DNA of 64,000 bases from Lactifluus volemus. Lineage: Eukaryota > Basidiomycota > Agaricomycetes > Russulales > Russulaceae. The notes below the pieces were generated by a model that was not told the origin of the DNA, made no database searches, and worked only from the letters and a program-made list of their open reading frames with translations. The position numbers and the translations under genes were made by a program. The DNA lies in assembly GCA_022376515.1 (NCBI GenBank), contig WTXI01000060.1, positions 1 to 64,000 of the forward strand, in the 5' to 3' direction. Shown here piece after piece: positions 45,991 to 57,777 of the stretch (within the stretch, counting starts at the first letter, position 1; each line of letters starts with the position of its first letter).

Positions 45991-46433
45991 TGCCTGTTGA
46001 GAAGAGGACTGAGACTATAATGGCTTGACAAAACGCGACGCGTGCTTTTGCGGAGTTTCAAGACGCGCGCCTCGTTAGGTGGAGCGAATCGAAATCGACA
46101 TTACTCTCCCTCTCGATTAACGTCTTTTAATAATTTACACAGACAGTCCAACTGTTTTTATAACGAATGCACCAACCATCACAAGAATCAAGACCACTGT
46201 TGTTGAGAGAAGACTTGGAGTCTACACCCGTATTCCCAATCATTCACATGATTAGAACGGTATAGTCAACTAATCTGCTACATTTGGGCTCTCAATTGAC
46301 TTGTTTATCTCAAGGATGTCACGGTGCGACCATATCTGTCCTCGCCGCACGCTTTTGCTGATCTACGATCTCCTTGATCAACCTCAGCATTTCATAGGTG
46401 CGTCGAGTTGCGCATACATTTAAGATTAAAGAA
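45991..46433. other. divergent promoter region, MBP1-type and YVC1-like genes
   Basis: The two genes are read away from each other from this 443-bp segment, so it should hold both promoters. It contains ACGCG sequences near 46027-46035 (AAACGCGACGCGTGC). The MBF consensus is ACGCGT, which occurs here once at 46034-46039, so autoregulation is conceivable. I do not support another gene. Confidence 0.45.
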
Positions 46434-49400
46434 ATGAATATTGTTCCAGACACTCCGTTAACTTATGAAGCCGTCCGTCTTCCCTTCTACTCCTCGAGTA
46501 TTACGCACTCCTAACGCTTGTTTCAGCTGACCGCACCAGACCTAACATATACCCTGGTTCGCCCTTTGAGCGAGAAATACATCAATCTTCAACACCAGGG
46601 TAACAAGGCCGTTGTCTTCTGCCTTCTTTTAAATCGCGTACATTTTTTCCGCGATGATAACCTCGCATCATCCGCTCTCTCCCGTACCCGGGCGTATCTC
46701 TGTGAAATCTTGGCTATCAGATGTCTCCGCGAGTACGGGGACAGCCTCCTTGACTTGGTTGTGGTTACAGTTACAAGCTGGCCTGTTTATTCCGGCGCCG
46801 ATCCGGTGACAGTGAACCTTGCCCGGGAGGAGAATGATGATCTAGACGATAGAGTTGGAAATGCTATCGAAATGGCAATCATCAGCAAGGCCAAGCGATT
46901 CCTCAAAAGCACGGCTTGTCAAAAGGTCATCACTGCTATCTGGAGGTAAAATCTGGCTTTTCCCTACCCAAGCTTGTGATGAATACCGTTCTTTCCTTAG
47001 CGGCAAATGTGTCTATCAGGCAGATAGTAGCCACTCAATTCTTTCCGATGTATGTTGCTCATTCATCAATCATGAACAATGCTTAGTCTAGCGTCCTTTC
47101 TCTGTAGACATATAAACGGACGCCAATCCACTTTTATAACCCACATAACGCACCACTGCTTGATCATTACCGGTATGTATCTGCATCCCCAGGTGTTCGC
47201 TTTGTGTCATTGATGAGAAAGATAGCCTCAAAGTGCCTGCGATCCGTTCCGTCCTAGAGTACTTCAAGTACGCAAATCGCCATTCTCTGACTGATCGATC
47301 TCGTGATCTTAGGGATGTAGCTTCTTAATACTGTTTGTGCTCTTCGCGGTTGCTGTTGAACTAAACGAGGTCGATCGCGTGAACGCGTGGGAGGTTGCAT
47401 TCATGATATATTCAACTGGGTTCTCCCTGGAAAAGGTAGCAGCGATGCAAGAACACGGAATGAGAGGTGATTTTTTTTCAATCAACACCTGGGATCATTT
47501 GTTGAAGGTGTTACCAGTCTTCTTCACAGGAACTTGGGTGGGTGGCGATTAGTCCTGATCTCCTTAGCTGCTGAGTGCCGATGGTTGGCTAACTTAGAAC
47601 GGATTTGATTTGGCATTCAGTACGTATGCTCCTCGTGTTGACCAATCTGGGCGGTGTCCTAACTTCAACTCCAAAGTACCAATATTTTGCACGTATGCCA
47701 TTCTCCGGGTCTATGGGATGAATCACCCGAGTATGCTCCATTTATTTTGTTCATGTATATGATAGGTAATTCTTTTGGTACAGCTGGTGCTTGGGCAAAA
47801 GCCGTTGGTGTCGACTGCCTCGCGCTTATCGCCTGCCTACTCTTCCCGCGGCAAGTTTCCTTCACACGTGCTTACTCCAAAGTCGTGTTGATCAGATGTC
47901 GCGCTCTTCAGGTTAGCATTCGTGACGTTGAAGAACAATTTAATGGTGTTATCCTTGCGGGCGATGATATCTCAATTCGTGTTCCTAATGTTTATCGCCA
48001 CTTTCTGCTTTGCCGGTTTCTTGTATGCACTTTGGACGTAAGCTGGCGTTTCTTTCCACGAGGTACCGTTCCAAATCTAAAAATCACTTTCTAGATTGAG
48101 CAAAGCACGAGCTGGGTGCGTTAACTTCCTCAGCGTCAGCGATTTCCAATTGAGTCGCAGTTTCCCAACAGTTATTCTTTAGCGCAAGTATCTTACATCT
48201 ACTCCAGTTTTGTGCTCTCACCTATGATACAGTCAAATTGCGTGGTGGATGATCGACATATGGTTCGGCCTCGATGCGGCTGGTTTTGAGAAAGCCCGTG
48301 AGTAAAGAGCAGAGGCGTGTGCCATTTCTCACGCTCTGGCAGCCGATTTTGACAAGACCTTTGGTCCGATTCTGATGGTGACGTATGCTTGCCTGAGCAA
48401 TACCCTGCTCCTCACAGGCATGTCCCCTTTAAGCGATAAATTAGTCTTTGCTGATGCGCAAGCTGTCATCGCAGTCTTGGTCTCGGTGGGTCCATCTCTT
48501 TGGCGCTCAGGAACGATATTTGACAGGATCGTGGTAGATCCTTTCTCATACATTCTCCACGATATCAGAGGATGCAGCCGCTGAGGTTGATATTCATGCC
48601 TTATACGTGTCTCTTTACCCACCTTTGATTGTAGGCTATGTTCAGGCGCGCCGTGTCAACGATCGAAGGGTCGGTACAGTGCTCGCATATCCACATGGTC
48701 TTTCCTACTAAATATTCGGTAGCGTCAAGGCAGATTCTCTCTTCTCATACCAGCCTCCTGTCAACCTCTTCGCACTCTGGGTCCTCCTTCCTGCAAGCTA
48801 CGTACTATCCCCGCGATGGTTCCATAAGGTTTTCTCTTCCGTCTGCGCCCCAAATCTAAATTAACGTGTTTCTGTCAGGTCAATGTATTCATGATCAGGT
48901 CCTTGTTCTTGTTCTAGAAAGTGACAGGACAGGGCTTCTGGACTGATAGCCGCTGCAGATTGACAAACTTCCCGATATTGATCACGATCGCGTTATATGA
49001 GCGCCAAGCCAAGAAGACAGGAACGATAGGTGTCGGAGAGACGCTCATGGCAACCACAGAACGCTTTTTGGAAACATTACCGAGGAGCGTTAGACGATGG
49101 AGTGCGTCACTAGTGTATTTATGGAGCAGGGCATGCTAATGGAGATATGCGACAGGTCTCCTGGAAAACTTCATAGCTGGAGGAGGATCCGATATTGATG
49201 CGGTGGGTGCGCTTCCTTGCGGTCCGATGCTAAATAGGAGCTTTATTTCCTCAGATATTCGAGATCGAGGAGCAACTCGACAGCGCATTAGATACTCATG
49301 ATCTGGGTGCACCTCCTTTGGTGGGACATTCACGAACCGAATCAATCCGGCGGCTCGAAGATCGAGTGGGGGTCACAACACCTCGCGAATGCCGTCGCAA

Positions 49401-49874
49401 TCGTCGATGAAGCCAGACAACTCGGCGGGGTCACCAGCACGGCTTCGTATTGTGTCGGCGCCGATTAGGCCGGGGGAGGCGGCCGCTCAAGCGAGCCCGC
49501 TGGCGCAGCTTTACCAGCCACTGATCGTGGATGATGTGATACCGGAAGATGCACAGCCACACGCTGGGACGCGGGATGGGGTGAGCTACGGGCCTTTGAC
49601 TCGGCGGCGGCTGTCATCCGCGACGACCCTGCAAAAGATGATTCCACCAAACCGAGAGGGCGATAATACGGCAGAGCCGAATGCGGATGAACAATCGGAG
49701 GCGTTATGGGAACCAGAAACGGCGGGGGAGACAGAAGAGAAGGAATCTACGTTGGGAAGCTTGGAATGGGCGAGACGGCTGGACTCAATTGAGAAGAGAC
49801 AAGAGCGGATTGAAGAGCTTTTGTATGAAATTTTGCGGGGGATGGGAGGGAGTGATGGGAAGAGTGACGGGTGA
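46434..49874 (+). CDS. YVC1-like TRP cation channel
   Basis: Vacuolar TRP-type calcium-release channel family of fungi. The start MNIVPDTPLTYEA at 46434 splices to LTAPDLTYTLVRPLSEKY at 46527. The cytosolic N-terminal part (AVVFCLLLNRVHFFRDDN, CEILAIRCLREYGDSLLDL, SSHSILSD, TYKRTPIHFYNPHNAPLLD) precedes membrane segments (LFAVAVELNEVDRVNAWEV, FSLEKVAAMQEHGMR, AVGVDCLALIACLLFPR, and MVTYACLSNTLLLT near the pore end). Then come SEDAAAEAMFRRAVSTIEG and a long Ser/Pro-rich cytosolic tail ending in a short helix (RLDSIEKRQERIEELLYEIL). It has many introns; I did not resolve every junction in 47200-49140 and cannot exclude a break there. In yeast YVC1 releases vacuolar Ca2+ after osmotic shock. Assignment is by recalled family sequence. 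Confidence 0.82.
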
Positions 49875-50121
49875 CCGGTAGTGACAAAGTAACGGGGGTA
49901 ATAATACTTTTTACAAGAGACCGACCCGACCCGAGTGACCGAACCGCCGACCGAAAGAAGAACGGAGAGACCGGGAATCCGCTCGCTCGCTCGCCTCGCC
50001 TGGGTGAAAGAGGGCAACGCAACGAGCAACGAGAGTGGGTATCACTCTTCATTGCAACGACATCCACAACCCTCGCTAATTCGCTCTCGCTCTGGCTCAC
50101 TCATAGCTCTCCTTCAAAGTC

Positions 50122-53100
50122 ATGGGCTACTCCCAAGATCAGCCCGCTATCCCTATCCCTTCCCAGGCTCGCTCCCCATCTACCAATGGCATACCCATCC
50201 CTCTCTCCCCCAAATTCCACGATTCTCCCATTCAATCTCCTTACAGACTTTCCCCGGCTCCCGATTCACCATCCTCTCTTCCTTCTCAACCTCCATCCTG
50301 AGCGGCCCCGAGCGCCCTACCCTACCACCACGCGCTTCCACTCTCAGTTCAGCTAGCGAGCTCGATCATACAAAGTCCTATTCTGATGCCTCATCGTCAA
50401 AATACTCTCGCAGCGAGGACCTCAACCATTCATCTACCTTCGTCGCGCCATCTCCGGCCTTCCTTTCTACCAGTCGTTCGAGCACCCCGGGCAGCAGCTC
50501 TCGCGACCGTACTCAGCCGTCTTTGTCTGACCATTCGGGTACACTAGTTAGCAGGCGACTGAGCGGTACCTCTGCCTCCTCCCACTCTTCCACTTCGAGT
50601 CCTACAGAGCACCGCCCACCTCAGTCCATCACCTCCACCACCAGTAGTGCTACCCTGGTCTCGTGTGTAGCAATTTTCTTCTTTTTTTTTCCAGTTCTGT
50701 CTGACAGTGGCGGTCATGCCTTGCTCCAGATTCTGTTGGGCTTGCGGACTCCCCATGCAAGGCGCGTTCGTCCGCGCTCTCGGTACAGTCTATCATCTCC
50801 AGTGTTTCAAGTGTATCGTAGGTATCATCATGCCTCTGGTTTGAGCACTCCGTCACCTCTTTTCAGGACTGCGGGGATGTCGTCGCCTCCAAGTTTTTCC
50901 CTATCGATGGCCCTGACGGCAAGCAGCAACCCTTGTGCGAAAGGGATTACTTCCGACGACTCAACCTTATTTGTGCCAAGTGTGGCATGGCTTTAAGAGG
51001 GAGCTATATCACGGCGTGCAGTATGTTGAATACTTACTTGGTGATAACCCAGACCTACCTCACCTTTCTGCAGACAGGAAGTTCCACGTCGAGCACTTCA
51101 CATGCTCCATATGTCCAACCCTTTTCGGGCCACAAGACTCATATTATGAGCACGACAACGACGTATACTGTCATTACCATTACTCGACACGTTTTGCCAC
51201 CAAATGTGCAGGTTGCAATACTGCCATTCTGAAGCAATTTGTGGAGATTAATAGGAACATGCGCGACGAATGTTGGCATCCAGAATGCTACATGATCAAC
51301 AAGGTCAGTCGTAACATCAGCAGGAATGCACTTTCCATTGCTGACGATGAATTCCTATATGCAGTTCTGGAACGTCAAGGTCGTTACCCGACGACCCACG
51401 AGCCTCACCGAGGCACCTTCTGACTCGACCGAACCTCTATACGCGGAGGAAGAGCGGCGAGAGTCACATGCGTCGTTGAAGGAAAAGCAAATTAGGATGG
51501 AACAGCAAGTTTATCGCATTTGGACGTGAGTTCTCAGCGGAGTTTTGTAACTGTTTCCCTTTTGGATGAGAATTCTAACGTTCATGCCAGAGTACTTTCT
51601 GCATTCGAGGAGTCAAGTGCAGCATGTATATCAGATATGTTACGACACGTGAGCAGTGGACAATACTTGGAAGCCATACGAATGGCGGAAAAGTTTATAC
51701 TGCACGTGGAAGTCCTTTTTGCAACAATTGATGATCTCGAATGGCATTTTGTTCAGCTGAGTATCAAAGGTACGAGTTGCCAACGCCCTTGACGACATAT
51801 TTCTCACGGTCCCTTGTAGGCATGTCACATGTCAGGGAAGCACGCATGCTCTGCCGCAAGACGGTCGACTTGTTCACTCTCCTTTCTCACACTCAAGAGA
51901 CAGGCGCGCGGAGGATGGGCATGACTCAGAACTCTTGGCATTGGTCACCGGTCTCGCTCACTATCTCAAGATCCTCATCCGCATAGCGCTCACAGGTGCT
52001 CTCAAGCTTGAGCGCGAGCATGGCGTGCGAGAGGCAATGCAGTCCTTCCTCGATAAACTCCACTTGCTTGCCGTTCAAGCCGGAAACCCATCTGCCCGCG
52101 GATGATCAAGGGGGCCAAGGGCGAGGTCATCCCCACTCAGCATCCCTCTACAGGGAATGCAGGTACGAGTGGGGTCATGTATGGCTTCCGTAGTCTCGCC
52201 CCAGAGAATGCCGGTGAATCTCCGTTCCTGGGCGCCCCGCGCGACCCTTCTCTCAGCACAGTACCTGTCGTAAACCCTCCGAGCGATCTGTGCGTCAAGT
52301 GCAACCTCACTGTCGAAGAGGATTGCGTGCGTCTTGGCACCTATCAGCGTTGGCATTCACAGTGTGTGCAATGCAAAACATGTGGAAGGGCTGCGGCCCC
52401 CCCAGAAGACAAAGCCAAGGACAAGGAGAAAACTGAGGATGGAGGCCCGGCGCCAAAGGTCTCAAGCGCGCGAAGGCCTTTAGCTAACGCAGACATCTTC
52501 GCTTACGATTCAGACAGCATTGTGGACACGCAGTCGTTTGGCGCAGTGCCAGTGGCTATCTACTGCACGGACCATGCGCATCAGGGTTGCCGTGGAGGCT
52601 TTCAGGCCGCGTCACGCCTCGAGCAGTATGCGTTTTTGCTGAACGTCGCACTGAGGAGGCTGTACCTACTCCTCAAGAAGCGTAAGGTCATCCCGCTGAC
52701 GTCTAGTATGGGTTCCCTTCTCTCCATCATGGCGCGTGGCGCTGATGCTCTCTCTACCACATCCGCAGCACTGGCCGCTCCAACCCCCGGCGAGGTGGAG
52801 CATGATCCGTATCGGAACTCCCAAGACATAATGCGTATGAAGACTGTCCACCTAGATAGGAAGCTTTCCGCGACTGCGCATCTACCAAAGCGCTCCACCA
52901 TCATCGAGAGTCCCAGCGGGAAGATTGCACATTCGAGTGACTTTGTTACGTCATCAGGACAGGGCAGCGGGCGAACGCAGGCGCAGGCGCAAATACAACA
53001 GGTGATACCAGTCTCACATCCCCCCGTCCCGCTCCACAGCCGAACGTGCCAGGCGCTGGCTCGGTGCGCACCCAGAGGCCTGCTCAAGCACCAGGACAGC

Positions 53101-55153
53101 CGCAACAATTGCCACAGCCACGACCCCCCCGTCCTACCCTAAACCCACCTCTTCTTGTTCCATCTCCTACCGACCCGCGACCCAACTATTTGCGCAGAAA
53201 TACTGACGTCAAGATCGTCGATGAATCAGCGCCAACCTCACCTTCCGGCACTGTACTGTCTGAAGGTGTCCCATTAGGCAGTTCACCACCCTCCTCCGTA
53301 CCGACTCTTGAGGGACTCACACTCGCGGATATTCCGCAGCTCGCTGAGGCTGCACAAGCCATGGAACAGCGCCGCTCTCTGCCGCGTCAGAGTATGGTGC
53401 CCTACATCGCAGAATTGTCACCGCTCGAACTCGCCATCGTACGCCATGCCGCAGTAGTAGTATTGTACCGCTCGCCGTTGCGTGATCAGATGGATCTGGA
53501 CGAAATTCTGGAGATGGTCGAGATGAAAAAACAGGGATTCTGGGGGAAGTTATTCAAAGGGAACGATAAGAAGAACGTCAAGAAGAAAGGTGGGTCACTA
53601 CGATTTCCAATATTTTTCGTGAGCTGATGGCAGAGGCGTGAAGGCCTCTTTGGACTTCCGCTGGAACTACTTGTTGAGCGTGAGGGTGCAGACTCGATGC
53701 ATGGGGCATCGAGGGCCACACTTACAGTGCCAAGCTTCATCGACGACGTGATCTCAGCAATGCGGCAGATGGGTACGTGATATTATTCATCTATAACTGA
53801 CCCCCCCCCTCGCTGACGGGCGCCTGATACGCTGCAGACATGTCAGTTGAGGGTATTTTCAGGAAGTCAGGCAATATCCGACGGCGGAAGGAGCTTATCG
53901 TCGCCCTCGACCGTGACTCGTCTTCTGTGGATTGGTCCACAGAACATCCGGTGCAGGTTGCCGCTTTGCTGAAGCAATTTTTCCGTGATCTTCCTGATCC
54001 TCTTTTGACGTTCAAGCTACATCGCTTGTTTATTGCATCAGCTGGTGCGTATGAAAATGCTTCGCTTGCCTAAATTTCACTCATCAGTGAGACTCGTTTC
54101 TGGGTTTAGGTCTGCAAAATGACGAAGACCGTAAGCGGGTGTTACATATGCTAATGCTCATACTGCCCAAGAGCCACCGAGATACGCTGGAAGTCCTTCT
54201 CGTTTTTCTTAAATGGGTTGCATCTTTCGCGCACAGCCTCGACGATACCGGGAGCTTGATGGACCTTCCTAACCTTGCAACCGTCATAGGTCCGAGCATA
54301 CTCTTTTCGGCTGGCCGGGACTCTGCATTTGATACGAGCCTTGGCGTCATCAAAGTAGTTACAGAGCTACTGGTGAACCAAGACGAATTTTTTACCGTTC
54401 CCGAGGACTTTTTGCCGCTCATTCATGACCAAGAACATTTTGCCCATAGCATGGAGCTGCCAAGTAAGGACGTTATGAAGAAATGCGAGATGTTTATGCG
54501 TCAAAGGTCCAGCGGTCGCCCCACTGGACCTTTGTTGTCACCCATCGCCGGTTCCTCACCCTTCACATCGAACAATGCCAACCTCGCGCACCTGAACAAG
54601 CCGGCGGAATTGCTAGATTCACGGTGAGTCATCCCCCCTTTTTGACTTGATCGATTACCACATCGCCCTCTTACCCGAACCTGACGTCGACGTCTTTCAT
54701 TCTCCTAGCAGCACGGCACCGTTGTCGTCACGAAGCGAGCGTACAAGCGCATTACCACCCGCCCAGAACGAAAACCTTACCCGAAACGGGTTTCAATCGC
54801 GACAACAATCCCCGCAACCTGGCTTGTCTCATCCAGCCGCCACCTCCGTCGCCACCTCATCTTATCCGCCTCTAGGTTCAGGCCCCGGCCCCTCCTCGAC
54901 GACGACGTCGTTCTCACAGAGCGGAATGATGATCCAGACGCCACAACCGAGGCTGCCTCTGAACGACTCACCCTCGTCCGATCACTCAGACTGGACGAGC
55001 ACAACGCAACGCGCGCTACAGCTAACACCATCCTCTCGGCCAAACTCGGGCAGTTTCATGAGGCCGGCTGGGGATATGCCAGCACCGACACCTAATTACG
55101 CACCAAATGGGCATGGGCCACCAACACCGCTACAGCTACGGCAACGCTCCTAG
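50122..55153 (+). CDS. LIM-domain RhoGAP (Rga1-like)
   Basis: GTPase-activating protein for Rho/Cdc42 proteins. The start MGYSQDQPAIPIPSQARSP at 50122 begins a long Ser/Pro-rich region. LIM 1 follows (FCWACGLPMQGAFVRALG, YHLQCFKC), then LIM 2 (LICAKCGMALRG, KFHVEHFTCSICPTLFG, DVYCHYHYSTRFATKCAGC). A coiled region and a third zinc-binding module come later (DLCVKCNLTVEEDC, WHSQCVQCKTCGR). The RhoGAP domain (53637-54450) carries the arginine finger in VEGIFRKSGN, and KQFFRDLPDPLLTF. The tail is low complexity, ending LQLRQRS. Two single-base losses are apparent: near 50297 (PSQPPS to SGPERPT) and in a C run at 53020-53025. It probably acts at polarity sites. Confidence 0.85.
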
Positions 55154-56048
55154 TTACGTACTTACCCCTTTACCTACCTGCTACAGTATGACAGTTGAGC
55201 GCTGCTGTTAAGTTATGCGCTCGGCAGTTTCTGCTCGCGTAGGAAGTTTGTTATGGAGAGGGAACTGCCTCTGTGACCGAACTTTCTTCATTATTACATT
55301 GCGTCTATCTTTTTTTTTTTCTTTCCGCCCTTTCTCTGCGTCACCGTAATTGTAAACCACTTTTTTTTTCTCCCGTTTCTTGTCCTAACATCTGGCTCTC
55401 CACACCTTCCGCTCCTTTTCCGAACACACTTACTTTGATGGACCCAAGAACCCTTTTTTTTCTCTTTTATCCTTTTATGTTTTCCCCCCCTCCCCGGCAA
55501 TCATCCAAGATACCCTCGCCATTTTCCCTGATGTATTCCCTAAGGTTGCCGCGTAGCCGCATGAAATAACCATAAGTGATTCCTGTGGCGCATGGTGAAC
55601 GGGAGCCCTGACAATAGGCGAATCTAGAAAATCTAGAAGGTGGGTTGTTCCTGGTTGGACATACTCCATGCTACGCGGGTGTCATACTGTCAATTGTTGG
55701 CCCCACGGTAACAGCGCACTTCTCTACACCCATGCTCATGTGCCCTACCCTTGTGCCGGATCGGCATCACGCCTGCTGCTAGCATCTGGTTTATGCTCCG
55801 AAAGTGTTCCATCACAGTGCACTGACTTCTCGTTGGGTTCTCCACATCATTGGCGTCTGAAGGTAAGGAAAGCTGATATTATATTAAGGGCGATCGAGGC
55901 CGCTAGCAGACTCCGCCGTCGGAGTAATGAAGGGAAGGGGAAGTCGATCTTACGATCCACACAAAGGTCGGTGAGCATGGCCTCAAGCATAATGCATGAC
56001 ATTTTTGTGCAGGAAAGGTAATGGTAAAAGGACAATACAAATGGGTGT
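55154..56048. other. convergent intergenic region with homopolymer tracts
   Basis: 3' flanks of the LIM-RhoGAP and RPS15 genes. It contains T runs of nine or more bases near 55309-55321, 55361-55370 and 55455-55462. The frames at 55273-55569 and 55668-56021 have no domain and low-complexity composition, so I do not call genes. Confidence 0.5.
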
Positions 56049-56912
56049 TTACTTAAGGGGGATGCTAAAGAGAAAAACATGAGCAACAGAAAGCTCGAAC
56101 GAAACAGACAAAAACGCACAAGCGAGATGCTGGATAAGTACAGGTAGCAGAGCATTGTGAACAACCATTATGATGATCATGAATTCGACGAGTGACTTAC
56201 AGTGTGTGGCACCAATCTATCGCAGTATGGTCAGCGACGAAGAGGAGAAGTAGGAAGGGACGAACACCAGGACGACCATGCTTGACAGGTTTGTACGAGA
56301 CGGAGAATTCTCCAAGGTAGTGTCCAACCATTTCTGGCTTTATCTCAACAGCATTAAAAACCTAGGAAGCCCACCGATTCAGCCATTGATGCCTTACTCC
56401 GGCCGAAGGACAGAGCACACCTTGCCATTGTAGATGCCGACCATAGAACCAATCATCTCAGGGACGATAATCATGTCACGCAAATGCGTCTTGACGACAG
56501 CGGGCTTCTCATTCGGGGGGGCTCTTTCTTCGCCTTCCGCAGCTTTTTGATGAGGCCCATAGGGCGGCGTTTTAAGCCACGCTGGAACCGACGACGTGCA
56601 CGGGCATGCACGATCTAAACAGGAGAAAGGTCATCTCACTGGTGGATCAACTAGCAAGTACGGGCACTGCCTTGACGAACTACAAGAAGGAAAATAAGAG
56701 AACGAGATAGCTGCAACAGGCTGTTAACACACCTCTTCGTTGCTTAGATCAAGGAGCTTGTCGAGCTCAATGCCACGGTATGAAAATGTGCGAAACGTTC
56801 GCTTCTTCTTTAAATCAGCTGCGACTTGCGGGTCGGTAACTGCTGATTCGACCTGCATTTCATTTTTTAGATGTATTTATTAAACAAAACAGTGACTGAG
56901 AATACACACCAT
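56049..56912 (-). CDS. RPS15: small-subunit ribosomal protein uS19 (RPS15)
   Basis: Cytosolic 40S protein near the decoding centre. Exon 1 is just the start codon (56910-56912), followed by a GTGTGT donor. Then come [82 protein letters not shown], and [20 protein letters not shown], ending IPLK. These are diagnostic for uS19. The conserved A-P-P-N-E-K-P segment needs one more base near 56527, where a GG appears as G next to seven C; an essential ribosomal gene makes a sequence error likely. The short exon carrying the S-S-R-F part near the end was not resolved. It is divergent from the P2 gene. Confidence 0.9.
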
Positions 56913-57274
56913 GATGACTTGCTGTAGTGCTAATGTTCACTCGAGTTGTGTGGTCAAGGCCAAATTGAGTTCAATCGGAGAATAAAATAGACATACGCGG
57001 CGCAAAGTTTAAATTTATACTATACAGTAGACAAGCCTCCCTCATACCTCCGGACCATTTCCTCTCAACGCCAAGACGGATAGAATCCACAGGTCCTCCC
57101 ATCGCGGATTAAACGTGAGGGTTTCTACGAATGTGTAGTCTGTCTCACATCGGACATGATTCACAGTGATTTGTGGCTACCCAATTCTCCACCATCTTAC
57201 CAACACCAAAACCGCAAAAGTATCTAGTCTTATTCTCACTTATTGACACGCTTGCATTGATTCAACATCGGCAG
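56913..57274. promoter_or_regulatory. shared promoter of the divergent ribosomal genes
   Basis: The 362 bp between the two start codons is the only room for both promoters. RPS15 reads left and P2 reads right. Co-expression of ribosomal genes from a bidirectional promoter is the simple inference. I did not recognise a specific factor site. The frame starting at 57173 runs into P2 but is not needed, because P2 proteins begin [10 protein letters not shown]. Confidence 0.55.
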
Positions 57275-57777
57275 ATGCGTTACATCGCTGCTTACCTCCT
57301 ATTGAAAATTGCTGGAAATGACTCACCATCAGCTCGTGACATATCGAAAGTCATCGAAGCCGTTGGTATTGAAGTTGACGAAGAACGCGTCAATACCCTC
57401 CTTTCCGAGCTCAAAGGAAAGGATATCAATGCCGTGGGTTTCATATCACCCTCTCCTCTGGCACCAAGCTTAGCGTACCTTTCCGTAGCTCATCGTCGAG
57501 GGTACTGGCAAGCTAGCCTCCGTACGTGTTCGTGCGCACCCATGGGTTTACTTGCACTAATTTGGTTGATATCATAGGTGCCATCCGGTGGTGCGGCTGT
57601 CGGTGGGGCACCTGCTGCTGGTGGGGCTGCTCCTGCTGCCGCAGCTGAGGCTAAAGAGGAAGAGAAGGAAGAAAAGGTCTGTTTTTTCTGGCTCTTGAAC
57701 TGCCTTATCTGATTCAAATTTCTCCGTTTGCACAGGAAGAGTCTGATGAGGACATGGGCTTTGGTTTGTTCGATTAG
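57275..57777 (+). CDS. RPP2: 60S acidic ribosomal protein P2
   Basis: Stalk protein that recruits elongation factors. The start [19 protein letters not shown] at 57275 is the family's usual N-terminus. [20 protein letters not shown] and [12 protein letters not shown] follow, then after introns [16 protein letters not shown], an Ala/Gly hinge ([20 protein letters not shown]), and the conserved acidic C-terminus [12 protein letters not shown]. Four exons, all phases agree, about 110 residues, unbroken. The C-terminal D-x-G-F-G-L-F-D is the stalk tip that contacts GTPases. Confidence 0.93.
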
